NCBI GenBank assembly: GCA_027600665.1 | Contig: JADGJL010001066.1 | Coordinates: 1 to 10,525 of the forward strand | Origin: Irineochytrium annulatum | Taxonomy: Eukaryota; Chytridiomycota; Chytridiomycetes; Chytridiales; Chytridiaceae | Reading direction: 5' to 3' | Length of the DNA: 10,525 nt | In this document: positions 7,638 through 10,525 of the stretch, piece after piece | Numbering within the stretch: position 1 is the stretch's first letter | Layout: each line of letters starts with the position of its first letter | Notes under the pieces: model-generated | What the model was told of the DNA's origin: nothing | The model's database searches: none | Seen by the model: only the letters and a program-made list of their open reading frames with translations | Translations under genes and position numbers: made by a program

Positions 7638-9656
7638 TCATTCATGAAGTAGAAGCCTGCCGTTCGGTACGACGACGTTCACCCCAATCCTCGGCACATA
7701 CACCCCATTCGTGTCCGTCATGTCCACCTTCGCCCCCGGCACGGCCTCCATCGCCGCCAGCATCGGCACCATCCTCGCGGTCTTGACCTCCATCACATGC
7801 GACGGCAGCATGATCAACGCCCCCGGCTTCCCAGCCAGCACCAAGTCCAACAGCGCTCTCACGACGCCGTCAGTGATAAAGCTGCACGGCAGCGCGTTTT
7901 TGACGTTGCCTGGCGTGATCGGGTTCCACTGGGACCGGTGGCACGAGCACGCGAGGTTGATGCGCCAGAGGTGTTTTGGACGAACCGTGAGGATCTCGTA
8001 GAGAGTCGCGTCCGTCACGCCGCAGGGCAGGTCGAGCTCCTCAAGCTCCTCGCAGCCTCGAAGGAAAGTCTCGAGGGCCCCAGGCCGGAGGCCGTTCGTG
8101 TGGCCCGAGAGGTCGAGGGCCTTGAGGTGGACGGAGGAGGTAGACAGGAGGGAGAGGCCGTCGGCAAGGAGGTTGGGATCCCAACAGTGGTTCGGGTCGT
8201 AAGGGCCGAGCGAACCGCGGCGGAAGTCGGACTGTTGCTGGCGGCGATGCGGGCTAGTGGCGACAGAGCTGCGGCGACTGGACGGCTCATCGGCCGCGGC
8301 GACGCCGCCATAGGCACCGTTGGAGGTGGCAGACCCGGCGGCGGGGGTCGCATGCCCGTCGTCCGAGTCTGATTCCGAATCCGAGTCGGCGGCGTGGGTG
8401 GAAAAATCCGGCAGTCGCGGAGGGTAGGACGAGGGCGGGGTCATGATCAGGTCGTGGAGGGCCGTGCCGCCGCGTTCGGAAATGAGGAAGTAACCCGTGC
8501 CGGCCATCGAGGAGATGCAACCTGGGAGGCGGATGGAGGAGAGCGAGTTCGTGGGGCACCGGCGCATGACGTCCAGGATGAAGGTGTCCGGAAAAGCGAC
8601 GCAGCCGGCGCCGATTGAGAGCGCCTTGATGCGCGTAAAGGTGACACGTTGGTCGAGGCCGCAGGTACCGTGGGGGAAGTAGTCGGGGTCCATGAAGCGG
8701 AAGTCGTCCGTGTCGAGGTGCAGGCGGTTGAGGAAGGGCGCGACGCGTCGGATAAGCTCCCTGACGAGATTCCAGGATTGGAATGGAGTGACTTCTTGCT
8801 CGTCGAGGACCATATCGGAGACTTCGAGATTCCGGACGCAGGATCGGTAGTCGGCCAGCGTCTCCCCGTCCGCTGACTTGGCCATGAGCTTCACGAGCTT
8901 CGTCAAGACCGGGCCTTGAGTGCCGGTGAGGACGATGGACGAGTACAACTCCCGAACTGCCGACAGCATAAAGATCTTGTTCACGTACAGGCAAGACCGT
9001 AGCGTGGCCTCATCCTCTATGAACGACATGATCTTGGGCACCACCTCCGGCAGCGACGGGTCCTCGATAACTTCGGTTTGAATGATGACTCGAATGCGGC
9101 GCATCGACGTCGGGATCTTGATCTGCGGCCGCGGCGTCTTGTCGATCTCGGGCGGTGGGGTCTTCTGACCGAGAATGCGCTCCTGCTCAATGGCCGAGAG
9201 CATGAGCGGCGAGAGCGGCGACGGTGAGACAGGCAGGCCGTTGTCGAGGCCCAGTTTCGACAGCTGCGACGACCGCGCCGTTGTGACGGACAGGCGCTTC
9301 TTGCCTGCTGCGCGGGGGCTCGTCCCGGGCACATCCGGACTCCGCGGCGACTCGTCCTCGGCCGAGCTCGCCCCTTGCCCCACATCGTTGCTGCTGTTCT
9401 CTGCCGACGGTGACGGCGCCTCCGAAGACGAAATCACAACGAGTGCTGGCCCCGTTGACGTTGGTGATGCTGCGCCGCTGGTCGCGTCGGTCGCGGACAC
9501 CAGGGCTGCCGGAGGGGCAAATGGAGACTTGGCGGGCAGATCCGGGGCACGATCCGGGTCGAGGCCGCCGACCAGCATGAGGTCGCTCATGACGTCGGCC
9601 ATGGGCGACGCCGGCGCTACCGGTTTGTCGTCGAGGACGATCAGGGAGTCCGACAT
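7638..9656 (-). CDS. F-box-like, leucine-rich-repeat-type protein of unknown target
   Basis: This is a single uninterrupted ORF of 672 residues. The start context CACCATGTC is favourable and the ATG is the first Met in the frame. Residues 1 to about 180 are Ser/Pro/Ala-rich and probably disordered. Residues about 202-245 (LPEVVPKIMSFIEDEATLRS, then CLYVNKIFMLSAVRELYSSI) have the shape of a fungal F-box-like motif: Leu-Pro start, hydrophobic helices, then 'xVNKxF' and 'ELYSSI'. Irregular leucine-rich segments follow (RIKALSIGAG, SLSSIRLPGC, HLKALDLSGH, ELEELDLPCG, HLWRINLAC), split by a disordered Ser/Asp/Ala insert at about 406-490. F-box proteins with this build usually recruit substrates to SCF ubiquitin ligases through Skp1. 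That role is inferred from the general architecture, not from a strong match. It could also be an LRR protein without ubiquitin-ligase function. It is transcribed toward the kinase gene. Confidence 0.8.
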   Translation of the reverse strand: MSDSLIVLDDKPVAPASPMADVMSDLMLVGGLDPDRAPDLPAKSPFAPPAALVSATDATSGAASPTSTGPALVVISSSEAPSPSAENSSNDVGQGASSAEDESPRSPDVPGTSPRAAGKKRLSVTTARSSQLSKLGLDNGLPVSPSPLSPLMLSAIEQERILGQKTPPPEIDKTPRPQIKIPTSMRRIRVIIQTEVIEDPSLPEVVPKIMSFIEDEATLRSCLYVNKIFMLSAVRELYSSIVLTGTQGPVLTKLVKLMAKSADGETLADYRSCVRNLEVSDMVLDEQEVTPFQSWNLVRELIRRVAPFLNRLHLDTDDFRFMDPDYFPHGTCGLDQRVTFTRIKALSIGAGCVAFPDTFILDVMRRCPTNSLSSIRLPGCISSMAGTGYFLISERGGTALHDLIMTPPSSYPPRLPDFSTHAADSDSESDSDDGHATPAAGSATSNGAYGGVAAADEPSSRRSSVATSPHRRQQQSDFRRGSLGPYDPNHCWDPNLLADGLSLLSTSSVHLKALDLSGHTNGLRPGALETFLRGCEELEELDLPCGVTDATLYEILTVRPKHLWRINLACSCHRSQWNPITPGNVKNALPCSFITDGVVRALLDLVLAGKPGALIMLPSHVMEVKTARMVPMLAAMEAVPGAKVDMTDTNGVYVPRIGVNVVVPNGRLLLHE

Positions 9657-10030
9657 GGTGAGCGGGGGTGGTGGTGCGATGCGGTCGTTGGCCGTTCTGG
9701 AAGTACTTCACTTCAAGCCACCGCAGTTACCTTAAGCTATTCTTGGCAAACTTTTTAAGGCAGTTTCGTGAAGGCACAACAAGGATAACTGCGTTAGTGC
9801 AATTCCGTGATGTATTAATATTAGGTATTAATATGTTAGTGGCATAGCAGTGTTCGTTTAGGTGGGTTGTGTATATCATGGTAGGTGGTTTAGTCAGCGT
9901 CTACGTGTTAAAATATGCGTCTATAAATTGAACCGATAAGGATGAGGGTCTAACAACAAAAGAACAGAAATCGCATGAGCAAGTGTAAACAAAATGTTCA
10001 ATAAGTAGCAACGATCTATTGCAAACACAA
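9657..10030. other. AT-rich spacer with a short direct repeat; promoter side of the F-box-like gene
   Basis: This 374-base spacer lies between two minus-strand genes, so it should hold the 3' end of the right-hand gene and the promoter of the F-box-like gene. The 10-mer GTATTAATAT occurs twice, at 9812-9821 and 9825-9834, 13 bases apart, each with an ATTAAT palindrome. No ORF or RNA gene is evident. Confidence 0.4.
9812..9834. repeat. Pair of GTATTAATAT direct repeats
   Basis: Two perfect 10-base copies are separated by three bases, about 160-180 bases upstream of the F-box-like ATG. They could be a paired protein-binding site or chance in AT-rich DNA. Confidence 0.35.
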
Positions 10031-10516
10031 TTAGTACGTCTCCTCGTTCACCCCATGGTGGAACCTCAGAGCCAGCTTGTTCACAGCCCTTTCCTCGGCG
10101 GCGCAGGTGCTGCGCAGGGCGATGAACGACTGGTTGTCGTCGATCTCACCCTCGACATCCCCGTAATCCTTAGCCCACCTCACTTTCATGTGCGGGACCC
10201 CAATCTTCCTCCTCGCAACCTCCATCTTCCTAAACGCCGCCCTCAACCCGGTCTCTTTCGCCGCGCCACTGTGATGTCCGGCGGCCAGAGCCCCTCCAGC
10301 CGCAGCCCTAAACGCCGCTGCGGACCCGTCCTCCTCCGCCGCCATTGCGGCCGCCTCCCCGTGCTGGTCATTATCAGCCTCCTGTCGCGTGCCCCGCCGC
10401 GCATGGTTCGACGCGAACACGGATGTCCGGGACTCCCCGCCGCCGAGCATCCTCACGCTCCGGAAGGAAGAGTCCCGCTTAAAGATGCTCGAGATATTGT
10501 GCAGGAGCCTTTGCAT
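10031..10516 (-). CDS. Hypothetical Ala-rich, charged protein (possibly 5'-partial)
   Basis: The ORF has 161 codons from ATG 10516 to the TAA at 10033-10031. The frame stays open upstream of this ATG to the window edge (three more codons), so the protein may start outside the window. The N terminus is basic (MQRLLHNISSIFKRDSSFRS). The middle is Ala/Gly-rich and acidic. The C-terminal third (FRKMEVARRKIGVPHMKVRW, then AKDYGDVEGEIDDNQSFIAL) looks like a folded segment. I do not recognise a family and see no signal peptide or membrane helix. GC-rich composition and length support it being coding, but a spurious ORF in GC-rich DNA cannot be ruled out. Confidence 0.5.
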   Translation of the reverse strand: MQRLLHNISSIFKRDSSFRSVRMLGGGESRTSVFASNHARRGTRQEADNDQHGEAAAMAAEEDGSAAAFRAAAGGALAAGHHSGAAKETGLRAAFRKMEVARRKIGVPHMKVRWAKDYGDVEGEIDDNQSFIALRSTCAAEERAVNKLALRFHHGVNEETY

Positions 10517-10525
10517 GTGGGTACT

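Noticed and set aside
8287..8994. Minus-strand 235-codon ORF within the F-box-like gene
   Set aside because: It is a Pro/Arg/His-rich out-of-frame shadow of the 672-residue gene; the GC-rich sequence suppresses stops in all frames.
9175..9735. Plus-strand 186-codon ORF opposite the F-box-like gene's 5' end
   Set aside because: It is an antisense shadow over a Ser/Pro-rich coding region, with low-complexity composition and no conserved motif.
1..10525. CRISPR arrays, tRNA or rRNA genes, transposon ends, viral genes
   Set aside because: No repeat-spacer pattern, cloverleaf-like run, long terminal or inverted repeat, or transposase/polymerase motif was seen on either strand.

Overview
This is nuclear eukaryotic DNA, most likely from an early-diverging fungus (chytrid-like; the lineage is inference). 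Coding exons are GC-rich and spacers AT-rich. Genes are cut by many very short introns: 18 are placed here, 42-66 nt long. They have GT donors, AG acceptors and CTAAC/CTAAT-type branch sites, including a perfect TACTAAC at about 3993-3999. There is no sign of bacterial operons, Shine-Dalgarno sites, rRNA, tRNA, CRISPR arrays or intact mobile elements.

Layout. (1) Positions 1-1216, minus strand: the 5' part of an unnamed gene that runs off the left edge. Its second exon (216-1) is shorter than a usual ORF cutoff and resembles the segment just before the globular (DIL) tail of fungal class V myosins. Its start is unresolved and may hide a one-base frameshift. (2) About 1217-1515: a GC-rich divergent promoter region. 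(3) 1516-5244, plus strand: a 12-exon gene for a KUP/HAK potassium transporter with a disordered N-terminal extension of about 390 residues. (4) 5245-5854: a 3' UTR followed by a coding-like stretch I could not assign. (5) 5855-7233, plus strand: a seven-exon gene for a divergent catalytic subunit of protein kinase CK2. (6) 7234-7637: a convergent 3' region with an AATAAA signal. (7) 7638-9656, minus strand: a 672-residue F-box-like, leucine-rich protein. (8) 9657-10030: an AT-rich spacer. (9) 10031-10516, minus strand: a 161-residue protein of unknown function that may continue past the right edge.

The spliced models close exactly. The transporter has 3138 coding nt (1045 residues plus stop) and the kinase 1050 nt (349 residues plus stop), with every junction in frame and matching family alignments from memory. 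No pathway clearly links the genes. Two things stand out. The transporter has two introns whose lengths are multiples of three and which contain no stop codon, so naive ORF reading takes them as protein. The transporter also carries an N-terminal tail with NPF motifs and acidic serine sites beside a CK2-type kinase gene. I found nothing that amounts to a clearly new biological system.
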